A DNA stretch of 64,000 nt from Nocardiopsis listeri NBRC 13360 (GTDB taxonomy: Bacteria; Actinomycetota; Actinomycetes; Streptosporangiales; Streptosporangiaceae). The stretch covers positions 30,714 to 94,713 of the forward strand of contig NZ_BCSH01000033.1 in the NCBI RefSeq assembly GCF_001570765.1, given 5' to 3'. Below, piece after piece: positions 8,098 to 17,426 of this stretch. The notes beneath the pieces are model-generated. The model made no database searches. It was not told where the DNA came from and was given only the letters and a program-made list of their open reading frames with translations. Every line of letters starts with the position of its first letter. Position 1 is the first letter of the stretch. A program made the translations under genes and the position numbers.

Positions 8098-10554
8098 CTA
8101 GCTCTGTTGGGTGGCGTCGGAGTAGGCCCGGCGTACGTCGTCGCTGGTGATCACGGTCAGCTCGGTGGCGGTGGCCGACTCCCCCAGTTCCCGGGACACC
8201 CGCAGGTCACGATGGGAACAGGCGCCCTCGTAGAGGGAACGGGCGAAACGACCGTTGCCCAGTTCGTCGATCCACCCGGCCTCGCACACATGCGTGAAGA
8301 TGCTGTGCAGATCCTCCCGGGCGACGTCGTCGAAGACGTCGCCGGTACCCGCCGCAACGGTGTCGGCGATCTCGGAGAGCTCGTCAGCTGAGTAGGAGGG
8401 GAACCGCACCCGCACGTTGAAGCGGGAGGCCAACCCGGCGTTGGATGCCAGGAAGCGATCCATCTCGGCGGTGTAGCCCGCCAACACCACCACGAGCCGA
8501 TCGCGGTCGTCCTCGGCGCGCTTGAGCAGGGTCTGGATGGCCTTGGCACCGAACGCGTCGCCGCCGCTGTAGCCGGGGTTGACCAGCGAATAGGCCTCGT
8601 CGACGAAAAGCACGCCGCCCAGGGCCCGATCGATGAGCCGGTTGGTCTTGACCGCCGTGGCGCCCAGGTGTTCCCCCACCAGGTCGGCGCGTTGGGCCTC
8701 CACGACCTCGGCCCGCCCGAGCATCCCGAGCGCGGCGAAGACCCGACCCAGGACGCGCGCCACGGTGGTCTTGCCCGTACCGGGGGGGCCGGTGAAGACC
8801 AGGTGACGCAGTGGCGGCTGGTGCGGCAGTCCCTGTTCCTCACGCAGTCGGGCCACACGGAGCTGGGCGACCAGGGAACGCACCTGTTCCTTGACCGGTT
8901 CCAGACCGATCATGTCGTCGAGTTCGGCCATGGCCTCCTCCAACCCGGGCGCCTCACCGAAGCCGGGCAGGCGCGAGGTCAGTTCGGTGTAGGCGGCCTC
9001 GACATCGACCGAGCGCACGGTGACCAGGTCGTCGGCGCTGGGCCGGGGCGCCGGTTCGTCGCCGCCCACCCCGGCGGTGACCACCCGCACGTCCCGTGCC
9101 TGGCAGCTCTTCTCCACCATGGAGCGGGCGAAGCGGCCGTTGCCGAGCTCGTCCACGGCCTGGCGTTGGACGGTCTGGTCGTAGCGGCGACGCAGGGTGC
9201 GGGATGCCTCGGTGTCCAGGGAGTCCCCACGTGCGGTGACCAGGCGCTCGGAGATGCGGAACAGCTCGTCGGCGCTGTAGCCGGGGAAGGTGATGCGCGT
9301 GGCGAAACGCGAGGCCAGACCCGGGTTGGAGGCCAAGAACGCGTCCATCTCCTTGTCATAGCCGGCGAGCACGATGACCAGACCGTCCCGGTCGTCCTCA
9401 GCACGTTTGAGGAGCGTTTGGACCGCCTCGTTGCCGAACCGGTCGGACTGGCCGTCTCCCTCGTTGACCAGCGAATACGCCTCGTCGATGAAGAGAACGC
9501 CGCCCATGGCGCCATCGATGAGCTCGTTGGTCTTGATCGCGGTCGCGCCGAGGTACTCACCGACCAGGTCGGCGCGTTGGGCCTCCACCACGCGGGAGGT
9601 GGGCAACAGTCCGAAGGAGTGGAAGATCGTGGCGAGGGTGCGGGCGACACTGGTCTTGCCGGTGCCGGGTGGCCCTGAGAAGACCAGGTGGCGCAGAGGA
9701 CGTTCGACGTTCAGTCCGGCGTCGGCGCGCAGGCGGGCGGCCTCGATGGAGGCGGCCAGACCCCGCACCTGCTGTTTGACGGGGTCCAGACCGATCATGT
9801 CCTCGAGTTCGGCCAGCGCCTGGTCGACCGGCACGGGTTCGTCGTCCTCCCCGGTGTCGCCCTTGGCCGCACGGCCTCCGGGGCTGTCGGCCGCACGGCC
9901 GCGCAGCGACGGCCCCCGGGTGTTCGTTCCACCGGATCCGGTGGCCTTCCCGGACCGGGTTCCGTCCTCGGCGCGTTTGCGGTCGTTCTCGCGGCTCTCC
10001 TTGATGACCTGGTTGGAGGCCAGCAGTCGCCACAGCAGGCAGGCACCCGCCGCGACGTAGAGCGCGGCGATCCCGGCCTCACCGGGGAAGGGTTCGACGA
10101 CCATGCCGAACAGGGCCACGGAGAACCCGATGATGAGTCCCGCGGTCATCGACAGCAGACAGGTGTGCCAGACGGGGAACTCGCGGGCGCGGCCCGCGAC
10201 CAGGGTCACCAGCAGGGGCAGTGGTAGGACGAAGAGGACGACGGGTCTGGCCGGCAAGGGGATCTGGAACAGGGGCACGGCGATGGCCAGCCACACCACT
10301 CCCACCAGCACGGTGAGGAACGCGTCGAGCGACCTCATCAACGCGCTGAAGGCGATGAGGGCCAAGACCGTGCCGGCCAGGACCGGGAACACCGGCGCGC
10401 CCAGCACGAAGGCGACGACCACCGCCACCGTGACCAGGACCAGTGCCGCCACCAGACGGCGGCCCGGCGGTACACGGTGGTAGGCCGCGCGTAGGCGGTC
10501 CAACCCCGAGGGTGGCGCCGCCCGCGTCGCGGCGGGGCTCGTCTCGCGCGTCAT
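8098..10554 (-). CDS. Membrane-anchored protein with two CbxX/SpoVK-type AAA+ modules
   Basis: An 818-aa protein. Residues 33-180 hold five or six hydrophobic segments. A charged linker follows (185-245), then two AAA+ modules of the CbxX/CfxQ family. Module 1 has Walker A GPPGTGKT at 294-301 and Walker B LFIDEA at 354-359. Module 2 has Walker A GPPGTGKT at 589-596 and Walker B LFVDEA at 649-654. Both share the EAQRADLVGE(Y/H)LGATA and NGRFAR motifs, so the modules arose by duplication. Related ATPases include CbbX (Rubisco activase), SpoVK and the ATPase of EccA. The membrane domain is unlike EccA, and no type VII secretion genes are nearby. RBS AAGGGGC is present. Substrate unknown. Confidence 0.88.
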   Translation of the reverse strand: MTRETSPAATRAAPPSGLDRLRAAYHRVPPGRRLVAALVLVTVAVVVAFVLGAPVFPVLAGTVLALIAFSALMRSLDAFLTVLVGVVWLAIAVPLFQIPLPARPVVLFVLPLPLLVTLVAGRAREFPVWHTCLLSMTAGLIIGFSVALFGMVVEPFPGEAGIAALYVAAGACLLWRLLASNQVIKESRENDRKRAEDGTRSGKATGSGGTNTRGPSLRGRAADSPGGRAAKGDTGEDDEPVPVDQALAELEDMIGLDPVKQQVRGLAASIEAARLRADAGLNVERPLRHLVFSGPPGTGKTSVARTLATIFHSFGLLPTSRVVEAQRADLVGEYLGATAIKTNELIDGAMGGVLFIDEAYSLVNEGDGQSDRFGNEAVQTLLKRAEDDRDGLVIVLAGYDKEMDAFLASNPGLASRFATRITFPGYSADELFRISERLVTARGDSLDTEASRTLRRRYDQTVQRQAVDELGNGRFARSMVEKSCQARDVRVVTAGVGGDEPAPRPSADDLVTVRSVDVEAAYTELTSRLPGFGEAPGLEEAMAELDDMIGLEPVKEQVRSLVAQLRVARLREEQGLPHQPPLRHLVFTGPPGTGKTTVARVLGRVFAALGMLGRAEVVEAQRADLVGEHLGATAVKTNRLIDRALGGVLFVDEAYSLVNPGYSGGDAFGAKAIQTLLKRAEDDRDRLVVVLAGYTAEMDRFLASNAGLASRFNVRVRFPSYSADELSEIADTVAAGTGDVFDDVAREDLHSIFTHVCEAGWIDELGNGRFARSLYEGACSHRDLRVSRELGESATATELTVITSDDVRRAYSDATQQS

Positions 10555-10690
10555 CCGTGCCCCTTCCTGCGTGGGGGTCGCCTGGACGGCCCGGGGGTGG
10601 GCCGGAGGGTGTGGGCAAAGAACAGCCTTGCCCCATCGGGGGTCGGATGTCCAGTGCGGGACCGCGTGTCGTGGGCCGGTCGGTCGAGGT

Positions 10691-11389
10691 TCAGAACAGA
10701 GGCAGGGCGCCGTCCGACACCGGTCGGATCACCCGCAGGTGACGCCAGCGGGGCAGGGCGTCCAGGTAGGACCAGCTCATCCGGTGCTGGGGGGTGGGCC
10801 CGGCTTCGGCGAGGGTGGCGCGGTGGACGGGCGAGGGGTAACCGGCGGCCTTCTCGAACCCGTAACCGGGGTGGTCCGCGGCCAGTTCGGCCATGAGCGC
10901 GTCCCGGTGGACCTTGGCGAGGATGGCGGCGGCGGCCACGCTCACGCAGGTCAGGTCGCCCTTGACCTGGGTTCGCACCCGCCAGGGCCGACCGATGAAG
11001 TCGTGTCTGCCGTCGAGGAGGACGGCGTCGGGTCGGGGGTCGAGTGCGTCCAGGGCCCGACGGCCCGCCCGATGCAGGGCCGCGGTCATTCCGACCTGGT
11101 CGATCTCGGCGGGGGAGGACCAACCGAAGGCGTGGTCGGCGACCCAGGGTTCGATCTCGGCGGCCAGTTCCCGGCGGCGCTTGGGGGTGAGTCGCTTGGA
11201 GTCGGTGAGTCCGGCGGGCGGCTCGCCCTCTCCGGGGACGGCGGCGCACACCAGGAGTGGTCCGGCCCAGGCCCCACGTCCCACCTCGTCCATTCCGGCC
11301 ACCACACGGGCACCCGCGGCGTGGAGTTCGTTCTCCACGTCCAGGGTGGGGGCGGGCGGGGGGCTGGGCTTTGGGGAAGTCGTCGGCAC
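10691..11389 (-). CDS. rnhB: Ribonuclease HII
   Basis: Cleaves the RNA strand of RNA-DNA hybrids and single ribonucleotides in DNA. The active-site motif is seen as [14 protein letters not shown], with the second acidic residue in LTDSKRL and another in DAVLLDG. The C-terminal [15 protein letters not shown] is typical of the actinobacterial family. I choose the GTG at 11389 (232 aa): TAGGGT lies 7 nt upstream and would make the message leaderless. The upstream in-frame extension to 11515 is Arg/Pro-rich and unlikely to be translated. The gene ends 136 nt before the double AAA+ gene, on the same strand. Confidence 0.93.
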   Translation of the reverse strand: MPTTSPKPSPPPAPTLDVENELHAAGARVVAGMDEVGRGAWAGPLLVCAAVPGEGEPPAGLTDSKRLTPKRRRELAAEIEPWVADHAFGWSSPAEIDQVGMTAALHRAGRRALDALDPRPDAVLLDGRHDFIGRPWRVRTQVKGDLTCVSVAAAAILAKVHRDALMAELAADHPGYGFEKAAGYPSPVHRATLAEAGPTPQHRMSWSYLDALPRWRHLRVIRPVSDGALPLF

Positions 11390-11589
11390 GCGTTCCACCC
11401 TAGATCGACCGGCCCACCTCCCGGTCCGTTTTCCACGCCTCCGGAAGGGGCCCGAGCCCCTCCGTCGGGGGGTCGTCCGGGTTTTCCGGCGGGTTTTGCG
11501 CGACCCACCGGCCATGACAGTCGGTCATTGGTGGTCACCTTGGGTAGTTTCCGCTTGTCGTCACCGCCGGTCGCCCGGAAGGAATGGAC

Positions 11590-12165
11590 ATGCAACAGGG
11601 CAGTCCCCGCCCCTCTCCCCCGCTTCGGGCCCGCGGACGTCTCTACGACGTCGCCGCCGCGGCGACCCGCGTGGGCGTGGGCTGGTTCTTCGCCGAGTTC
11701 GGATTGTCGCTGCGCGGTCGGGAACACCTGGTCGCCGAACGCCTCTCCGACTCCGGACTCACCCCACTCGCCTTTTTCGTCCCACTCTTGCCCGCCCTGC
11801 TCGTGGCGTTCTCGGTCTCCTTCGCAGTGGGTCTGCTCACATGGCTGACCGGCCCCACGCTCGCCCTCGCGGCCGTCGTCGGTACCCTCGGCGCGGGCAC
11901 GGAGCACCTGTCCCCCTTCGACTCCTGGGGTATGACCGCGCTGGTCACGGCGGTATGCGTGCTCATGGCCATGTCCGGAGGACGTTGGTCCTGGGACCAC
12001 CTGGTCCTGGGTCTCGGAACGCCCGCGCTCCGGCGGGGCGAAGGACGTACGACCTCGACGGCGTGTGGGAAAGCTCCCGCGATTTCTCACCGACGCCCCG
12101 AACACGCACCTCCACTGCTCTATCCTGTGGAGCAGGCCGAGCTACGTCGGCCGTATCGAATGTGA
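11590..12165 (+). CDS. DoxX-like membrane protein
   Basis: About 190 aa with four hydrophobic segments. It begins YDVAAAATRVGVGWFFAEFG, resembling the DoxX family of small integral membrane proteins found near oxidoreductases. The remaining helices are about residues 50-75, 80-100 and 110-125 and lead into GGRWSWDHL. A hydrophilic tail of about 50 residues follows and looks disordered. Two ATGs compete (11584 and 11590). The second has AAGGA at a normal 6-nt spacing, whereas the first overlaps it. No oxidoreductase is adjacent. It is divergent from rnhB. Confidence 0.75.
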   Translation: MQQGSPRPSPPLRARGRLYDVAAAATRVGVGWFFAEFGLSLRGREHLVAERLSDSGLTPLAFFVPLLPALLVAFSVSFAVGLLTWLTGPTLALAAVVGTLGAGTEHLSPFDSWGMTALVTAVCVLMAMSGGRWSWDHLVLGLGTPALRRGEGRTTSTACGKAPAISHRRPEHAPPLLYPVEQAELRRPYRM

Positions 12166-12238
12166 CGCGGCCCGTTCACGCCCCCGTGCCGTTACGCCCG
12201 CCGCGTCGCCATGACCAGGATTCGGTGGGGGGAACGCC

Positions 12239-12895
12239 ATGTCCGCCTCAGCCTCCGGTCCGAACCCTGACGGGTCCGTGGCCAAGCTGATCGAGATCGC
12301 GGAGCAACAGACGCTGGGGCAACGCCTGATCGGTTGGGCCTCCCGGCCGCCCGGTCGTCTCTACATCCCGGCCTGTGCCCTGGTCGGGCTCGTCCTGCTC
12401 TTCGAGGACAGTGTGCCCGCCGGACACCTGCCCACGTTCATCGTCGGCCTCGTCGGTGGTCTGCTACTGGCCGGTATGGGCGCGCTGCGACTCGGCATCG
12501 CGCTCGCCGTCGCCCGGCCGATGATCCGTCGTTATTGGTTGCGTTGGGTGAGCGCCCCACTGATCGCGTTCGTGGCCATCGGCCTGGCCGTGGCCGACGT
12601 CCCGTTGCAGACCCGGGTGAGCGCCTCGACCGACCAGCTCCTGGAGCTGCGCGAGGACACCGGGGTGGCCACCGCGGTCTCCCGCAACGGCGAGTGGACC
12701 GGCCTGTACCCACTGCGCAGCGTGTCCCAGGACGGCGACGTCACCCACTACGCCATCGAGGGCGCCGGGCTCTTCCAGCCCGCCGGCCTGGCCCACAGCA
12801 CAGAAGAGCTCCCCGTCGGGGTGTTCGTCCCCGGTCAGGGCTCCCGGATCTACGAGCGTGTTTCCGATGACTGGTACGTGTGGGTCGACCACTGA
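12239..12895 (+). CDS. Membrane protein of unknown function
   Basis: A 218-aa protein not recognised by family. It has three hydrophobic segments (about residues 40-56, 66-92 and 103-122). A C-terminal soluble domain of roughly 95 residues follows, probably extracytoplasmic, containing TDQLLELREDTG and ending SDDWYVWVDH. The ATG follows GGGGGGAACGCC, a good ribosome site. The stop codon lies inside a tandem heptamer repeat. The gene begins 73 nt after the DoxX-like gene on the same strand, so the two may share a transcript. Confidence 0.75.
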   Translation: MSASASGPNPDGSVAKLIEIAEQQTLGQRLIGWASRPPGRLYIPACALVGLVLLFEDSVPAGHLPTFIVGLVGGLLLAGMGALRLGIALAVARPMIRRYWLRWVSAPLIAFVAIGLAVADVPLQTRVSASTDQLLELREDTGVATAVSRNGEWTGLYPLRSVSQDGDVTHYAIEGAGLFQPAGLAHSTEELPVGVFVPGQGSRIYERVSDDWYVWVDH

Positions 12896-12927
12896 CCACT
12901 GACCACTGACCACTGACCACTGACCAC
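12887..12927. repeat. Tandem heptamer repeat GACCACT x5.9
   Basis: Five perfect GACCACT units plus GACCAC run without interruption. The first unit encodes the last residues of the membrane protein and holds its TGA stop. Because 7 is not a multiple of 3, a change in copy number would not alter the protein once the first stop is kept. It looks like a simple slippage repeat. Confidence 0.95.
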
Positions 12928-13101
12928 GATCATCGCCGTGACGGCCTCGGGGTTCACCCCCGGGGCCGTTCTCTTACCCTCCTCTTTGCCGGTTCCTGCC
13001 CGCGTCCAACCGGACTCTCACCCAAGGCCTGTAGGGATGGTGGTGCCCCCTGGAGGACCCCCTTCGGTCCTCCCTCGCCACGCTCACCCGAGGAGATGTC
13101 C

Positions 13102-13290
13102 ATGCGCGAGTTCGTCCTCACCCTGCACCTACGGCTCCACGACTCCATCACCGCGTTGCGACGCGCCCACGCCATCGGGGACGACGACCTGGCGACGTCA
13201 CAGGCCGGTGAGATCGAAGACCTGGTGGAGATCGCCGCCCGACACGGAATCGACATCGCCGGCTACGCGGCCCTGTCCCCCGCGTCCTGA
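13102..13290 (+). CDS. Small acidic helical protein, unknown
   Basis: A 62-aa protein beginning MREFVLTLHLRLHDSITAL, with two predicted helices and an acidic middle (IGDDDLATSQAGEIEDLVEIAARHG). The second ATG (13102) is preferred because GAGGAG is 6 nt upstream. The ATG at 13096 directly abuts that ribosome site. No known function. The clean ribosome site and the codon pattern support translation. Confidence 0.6.
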   Translation: MREFVLTLHLRLHDSITALRRAHAIGDDDLATSQAGEIEDLVEIAARHGIDIAGYAALSPAS

Positions 13291-13394
13291 GCCGGAACCG
13301 TCCTCGGGCGGGGCGACACCCTAACGGTGAAGGACCCCACGGACGTGGCACTCGACCACGACCGCGGGGCCCTCACCTCTTCGACGGGGACCGA

Positions 13395-14849
13395 TCAGCG
13401 GCGACGCCCCTGCTTGCCGTACCCCTCACCGCTCTCGAACTGCTGACGCATCGCGGTGTCCTGCTGGCGCTGGTATTCCTCGGACATCTGCTGCTGGCGG
13501 GCGGCCGCCGCGGCCACCGCGCCCTGAGCCGAGTCCAACGCGTCCTGGGCACCGCCCGAGACCGCCGGCCGCCGGCCCTGACCGTCACCCATCATCTGCG
13601 GCAACAGCTGGGCGGTGAGCAGCGTCGACAGCGTCGAGGAATCCCCCGATCCGGCCTCGGTCTGCACCACGACCGGGCGCGGAGCCCGCTCGGCCAGGAC
13701 CGCGCCCACGTCCAGGCGACGACGGGCCAGCTCGTACTCCAGGACCGCCCGGTTGTCCCGGTAGGCGGTGGCCAGACGCTCCTGCGCCTTGGCCTCGTTC
13801 TCGGCCGCCACCAGATCCGCACGACCACGCGTCTCGATCTCGTACCGCACCCGCTGGGCCTCGGTCTCCTGCTCCTCCAACATCTGCGCCACGTCCTTGC
13901 GCGCCTTGTTGAGGGAGGCGTTGACCTCGACGATCTTGGCGTCACGGGTCTTCTTGGACCGCTCGATGTCCATGAGCAGGGTGTCGATCCGACGCTTGCG
14001 CGTGAGCTCCCACTCCTGCTCGTAGGCGACCAGCTCCTTGGCGACCCGCTCCCGGGTGGCCAGGTGCTGCTGGTACTGACTGGGCAGCTGCACGTCCGGG
14101 ATGTTGCAACCGGTGATGACCACGCCGTACTTGCGCAGCTGCTCGTTGAGCAGACGACGCATGTCCTCCACGTTGGAACCGCGCAGGTCGTAGGCGGACT
14201 CGGTGTTGACCAGCCGGCTGCGCTGACGGATGGCGTCCTGCACCGCGCTGGACAGCACCAGGTCGAAGTTGCTCGCGCCGATGGTGGTGACGAACGCGTA
14301 CGGCTCGTCGATGCGGAACTTCAGGAAGAACTCGATCGACTTCAGCGGCACGTTCTCCCTGGTGGGGCAGGCCAGGACCGGAGCCGTGTAGGGAATCTCG
14401 GTCCGGGTGTCCACCACGAAGTCCACCCGCGCCCACGGGTGCCACAGGTAGTGGCGGCCCGGGCCGATGTTCTTCGCGAAGGCGCCGTACTTGGTGAGGA
14501 TGCCGGTGGTGCCCTCCTCGATCTCGACGATCGAACCGCGCCACCACCACAGGATCGCGGCCGCGATGCTGAGCACACCGACCAGGAGGGTGGGCACGGC
14601 CAGCGCGCCGTAGACGGTACCGCCGATACCACCCGACACCGCGTGGATGGTCATGACCAGCGCCGACAGCAGCGCGAACAGACCGAACCACACCAGGATC
14701 ATCCAGCGCAGACCGCGGTTGTCGCGGGGGATGACGACCGGGACGATCGCGCCCTGGTCGCCACCGCGCAGCAGGCCGGCGAGGTCGCTCCACGAGGCGA
14801 GGGACTCCTTGATGTTGGAGCCGCCACCGGGGTTGAAGGACTCACTCAT
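13395..14849 (-). CDS. SPFH/band 7 membrane protein (second of a pair)
   Basis: A 484-aa protein. The N-terminus has about 45 soluble residues, then two hydrophobic segments (about 48-70 and 80-100). An SPFH/prohibitin-type domain follows (about 110-290, with EEGTTGILTKYGAFAKNIGPG). After it comes a long charged coiled coil (about 290-390) and a Gln-rich tail ending QGRRR. Proteins of this superfamily oligomerise on membranes and scaffold other proteins or proteases. The start codon directly follows the stop of the upstream SPFH gene (TAG then ATG), with GGGAGG 7 nt upstream, so translation is coupled. The two proteins probably form one hetero-oligomer; this is an inference. Confidence 0.87.
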   Translation of the reverse strand: MSESFNPGGGSNIKESLASWSDLAGLLRGGDQGAIVPVVIPRDNRGLRWMILVWFGLFALLSALVMTIHAVSGGIGGTVYGALAVPTLLVGVLSIAAAILWWWRGSIVEIEEGTTGILTKYGAFAKNIGPGRHYLWHPWARVDFVVDTRTEIPYTAPVLACPTRENVPLKSIEFFLKFRIDEPYAFVTTIGASNFDLVLSSAVQDAIRQRSRLVNTESAYDLRGSNVEDMRRLLNEQLRKYGVVITGCNIPDVQLPSQYQQHLATRERVAKELVAYEQEWELTRKRRIDTLLMDIERSKKTRDAKIVEVNASLNKARKDVAQMLEEQETEAQRVRYEIETRGRADLVAAENEAKAQERLATAYRDNRAVLEYELARRRLDVGAVLAERAPRPVVVQTEAGSGDSSTLSTLLTAQLLPQMMGDGQGRRPAVSGGAQDALDSAQGAVAAAAARQQQMSEEYQRQQDTAMRQQFESGEGYGKQGRRR

Positions 14850-16679
14850 CTACTGACCTCCCGGGTTCTGACCGCCCTGCGACCACGGGGGCAACGGCGG
14901 GTCCTGCGGATGCCGCGTCTGCTGGGGCGGCGGGGGCTGGCGGTAGGGCGTACCGGAGGGCGGCGGAGCGTCGACCGGGGTCTGGGGCTCCGCGGTCTCG
15001 GGCGCGGCCTCCTCGGTGTTCGTCTCGGACAGACGATCACCGATCGCGTCCTCGCTCACCGACTGACGGATCTCCTCGACCAGGTCCTCACCCGGGTCCT
15101 CGGCGCCGTGTCCCCGACGATCATCGGACTCGTCCTCGACGATCTCGTTGATCTCCTGCTCACGCTGGGCGATACGCCCGCGGATCTCACCCAGACGCTC
15201 GCGGATCTGCGCCATGTCCTCGGCGGAGAACAGGGCCGTGTCGGCCTGACCGATGATCTCCTGGGCGATGCGCAGGTAGTCGACGCTCGCGGCGTCCCCG
15301 GAACCGATGCGCAGGACCTGGGGCAGGCTGTCGGCGACCGACTCCAGCTTGTCCAGCAGGTTCTCCCGGAAACGATAGTTGAGGATCTCCGGAGCCTCGG
15401 ACGCCGACACCGCGCGGATGTCCAAGGCCTGGGCCTGTAGGAGGGCGGCGTTGGCGTTGGCCTCGGACTCGGCCTCCACGAAGCGCTGGTGGGCCAGGGA
15501 ACGGGCCCTGTTGGTCTCGCGCTCCAGGGCGGTGTCCATCTGCGCCTGGTACTGGGCGATGTCGGCCTGGATCGCCGACAGCGTCTCGTTGAGGGTGGCG
15601 AGCTCCTTGTTCAGGTCGCCCTCGTTCTGTTCCTTGCGCAGTTGCAGCTCGTACTCGAAGGTGTAGGCGTCCTTGGCCACCCGCACCATCTCCGGTGCCG
15701 CCAGGTCCATCCGGTACTCCTGGTTGGAGGGCTCGGCGTGGGTGATGTTGGCGCTGGTGAGAACGACGATGCCGCTGAACTGACGGTTCAGGGAGTCGAG
15801 GAGTGCCTGGGTGCTCTCGCCGACCATGTCGTAGATCGCCGAGGCCTCCTGCTCGTAGATGAGGCTTCGAGTGGTCTCGGAGATGGCGTTGTTGAGCTTC
15901 TCCTGGAAACCCGGAACCCCGCCCAGGGTGTAGACGAAGTCGACCGCGTTCTCGATCTTGAACTGCACGAACAGGTCGACGGACGCCTGGACGCCGCTCT
16001 TAGTGGGTGCGGAGCGGATGGGCGCGTTGAACGGGTACTCACGCCGGGTGTTGACGATGTAGGAGACGCGCTTCCACGGGTTGAGCAGGGTGACCCGACC
16101 CGGCTGGAAGAGGTTCTCCATCTTCCCGAAGCGGGTGACGATGGCCTGGCACCCCTCGGGCACCATCACCATGCCCTGACGCCACCACATGAACGCGCTG
16201 ATCGCGATGGTGACCAGCCAGTAGTGGATGCCGAAGAACGGGTGCAGGAGCGGGTTGGCGTCGCTCATCACCGCGCCGGGCACCACGAACACGACCGCGC
16301 CGGCCACACCGAGGATCACCAGGATGATGGCGGGCAGCATCGTGACGAAGGTGCGTCCGCGAGGGATCACCATGGGGCAGATGACGTGGACGGGACCGCT
16401 GCGGCCCCGCTCGTAGTAGCTGCGGTTGAGGGCCTCGCCCGCCGTGTTCAGCGAGGTGGTCTTCTGCTCGATGCGGGTGTCGACGGAAGCGCCCTGCTCG
16501 CGCGCGGCCACGAAGTCACGGGGGTCGAGCCCGTCCTCCGAACCCTGCCCGGAACCCCGGTCGCCCTGACCTGACCCCTGGCCCATCGCTTGTTGGGCCG
16601 CGTCGGAGACGGCCTGACGCGGATCCGCCCCTTGGGCCACCGCACCGGCCGCACCGCGCACCGTCTGCGCGAACGACAT
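14850..16679 (-). CDS. SPFH/band 7 membrane protein (first of a pair)
   Basis: A 609-aa protein with a Gly/Gln/Asp-rich N-terminal segment (residues 10-60) and two hydrophobic segments around 105-160. The SPFH domain (about 165-330) starts VPEGCQAIVTRFGKMENLFQPG. A long helical coiled coil follows (about 335-460), and the Pro-rich tail includes PPPPQQTRHPQDPP. It shares the layout of the gene after it, but the sequences are clearly divergent. The ATG at 16679 has GGAG 9 nt upstream; another ATG at 16694 is possible. No NfeD-type protease gene, a common partner of flotillin-like proteins, is adjacent. Confidence 0.87.
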   Translation of the reverse strand: MSFAQTVRGAAGAVAQGADPRQAVSDAAQQAMGQGSGQGDRGSGQGSEDGLDPRDFVAAREQGASVDTRIEQKTTSLNTAGEALNRSYYERGRSGPVHVICPMVIPRGRTFVTMLPAIILVILGVAGAVVFVVPGAVMSDANPLLHPFFGIHYWLVTIAISAFMWWRQGMVMVPEGCQAIVTRFGKMENLFQPGRVTLLNPWKRVSYIVNTRREYPFNAPIRSAPTKSGVQASVDLFVQFKIENAVDFVYTLGGVPGFQEKLNNAISETTRSLIYEQEASAIYDMVGESTQALLDSLNRQFSGIVVLTSANITHAEPSNQEYRMDLAAPEMVRVAKDAYTFEYELQLRKEQNEGDLNKELATLNETLSAIQADIAQYQAQMDTALERETNRARSLAHQRFVEAESEANANAALLQAQALDIRAVSASEAPEILNYRFRENLLDKLESVADSLPQVLRIGSGDAASVDYLRIAQEIIGQADTALFSAEDMAQIRERLGEIRGRIAQREQEINEIVEDESDDRRGHGAEDPGEDLVEEIRQSVSEDAIGDRLSETNTEEAAPETAEPQTPVDAPPPSGTPYRQPPPPQQTRHPQDPPLPPWSQGGQNPGGQ

Positions 16680-17000
16680 AGGCAAGTACTCCATTCTGGA
16701 ACTTGAGGGAACTAACGCCTTCGACGCGGCGTACGCCGCCTTGGTTCCAGTTGGGAGCGGGTTTCGCGCGCTGGGAAGGGATAGTGGACAGAACACAAGG
16801 GTGCCACGAGCCACAGCCGAAACACAGTGCCCGTGGCCAGAGCGTGATGAGCCCTCCACCTGGTCATTACGGGCGTGCCGCCGAACGGCCACCTCCGGAC
16901 GAAGGCTGACGTCGGAGAGTAACGGACCACTCGACGAAGGAAGGCCGAGGATCCGCCGCGACGACCACGGGCCCGGACCGATCCCGCCCGACCCACGTCA
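16680..17000. other. Intergenic region, 321 bases
   Basis: Lies upstream of the SPFH operon and after the stop of the leftward toxin-like gene. Its short open frames have no ribosome sites, and I see no clear hairpin terminator or -35/-10 pair. The promoter of the SPFH operon is presumably here but cannot be placed. Confidence 0.3.
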
Positions 17001-17426
17001 CTACTGACCTGTCCAGTACCGCTGCATCAGGGCGACGGCTTCCTCCTTGGTCATCCCGACGATCTCGGACTCGTCCACCCCTGCCTTGGTGACCAGGAGG
17101 TGGACGAGATCAGCGGGCAGAGCGTCCGGACGAGCCCGGGGCCCTCCACGATCCGGCGGAACCCTGTCGCGGACGCATTCCCAGAACGTGTGCTCATCCA
17201 CTTCGAGCTGGTCTCGAAGGATGTGGGACCACATACTTCTTCCATAGCCGGTCCTGTCCACAGGACGGGAGGCCCGGGTCCTCAATATCCGGCCATCGGG
17301 GAGGCCGAGTTCGTACGTGACGTGATGGGTGCCGGTTCTTCCACGGGAATCACGAACCCGGCTCCACCCTTCGACATGGCAGAAACGCTCGTGGTCATCC
17401 CTCGTGGGGTGAGGATGATGGATCAT
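17001..17426 (-). CDS. HicA-like toxin candidate of a toxin-antitoxin pair
   Basis: A 141-aa protein resembling actinobacterial proteins annotated as cytotoxic translational repressors of toxin-antitoxin systems. Residues 25-85 (GRTGTHHVTYELGLPDGR ... SMWSHILRDQLEV) follow the order of a HicA fold: a conserved His, two strands with a DGR turn, then a helix with the I-L-x-x-L pattern. The protein is about twice the length of HicA and carries a C-terminal helical region. The ATG overlaps the stop of the upstream gene by four bases (ATGA), so the pair is translated together. The family match is from memory; the HicA comparison is an inference from pattern. Confidence 0.65.
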   Translation of the reverse strand: MIHHPHPTRDDHERFCHVEGWSRVRDSRGRTGTHHVTYELGLPDGRILRTRASRPVDRTGYGRSMWSHILRDQLEVDEHTFWECVRDRVPPDRGGPRARPDALPADLVHLLVTKAGVDESEIVGMTKEEAVALMQRYWTGQ

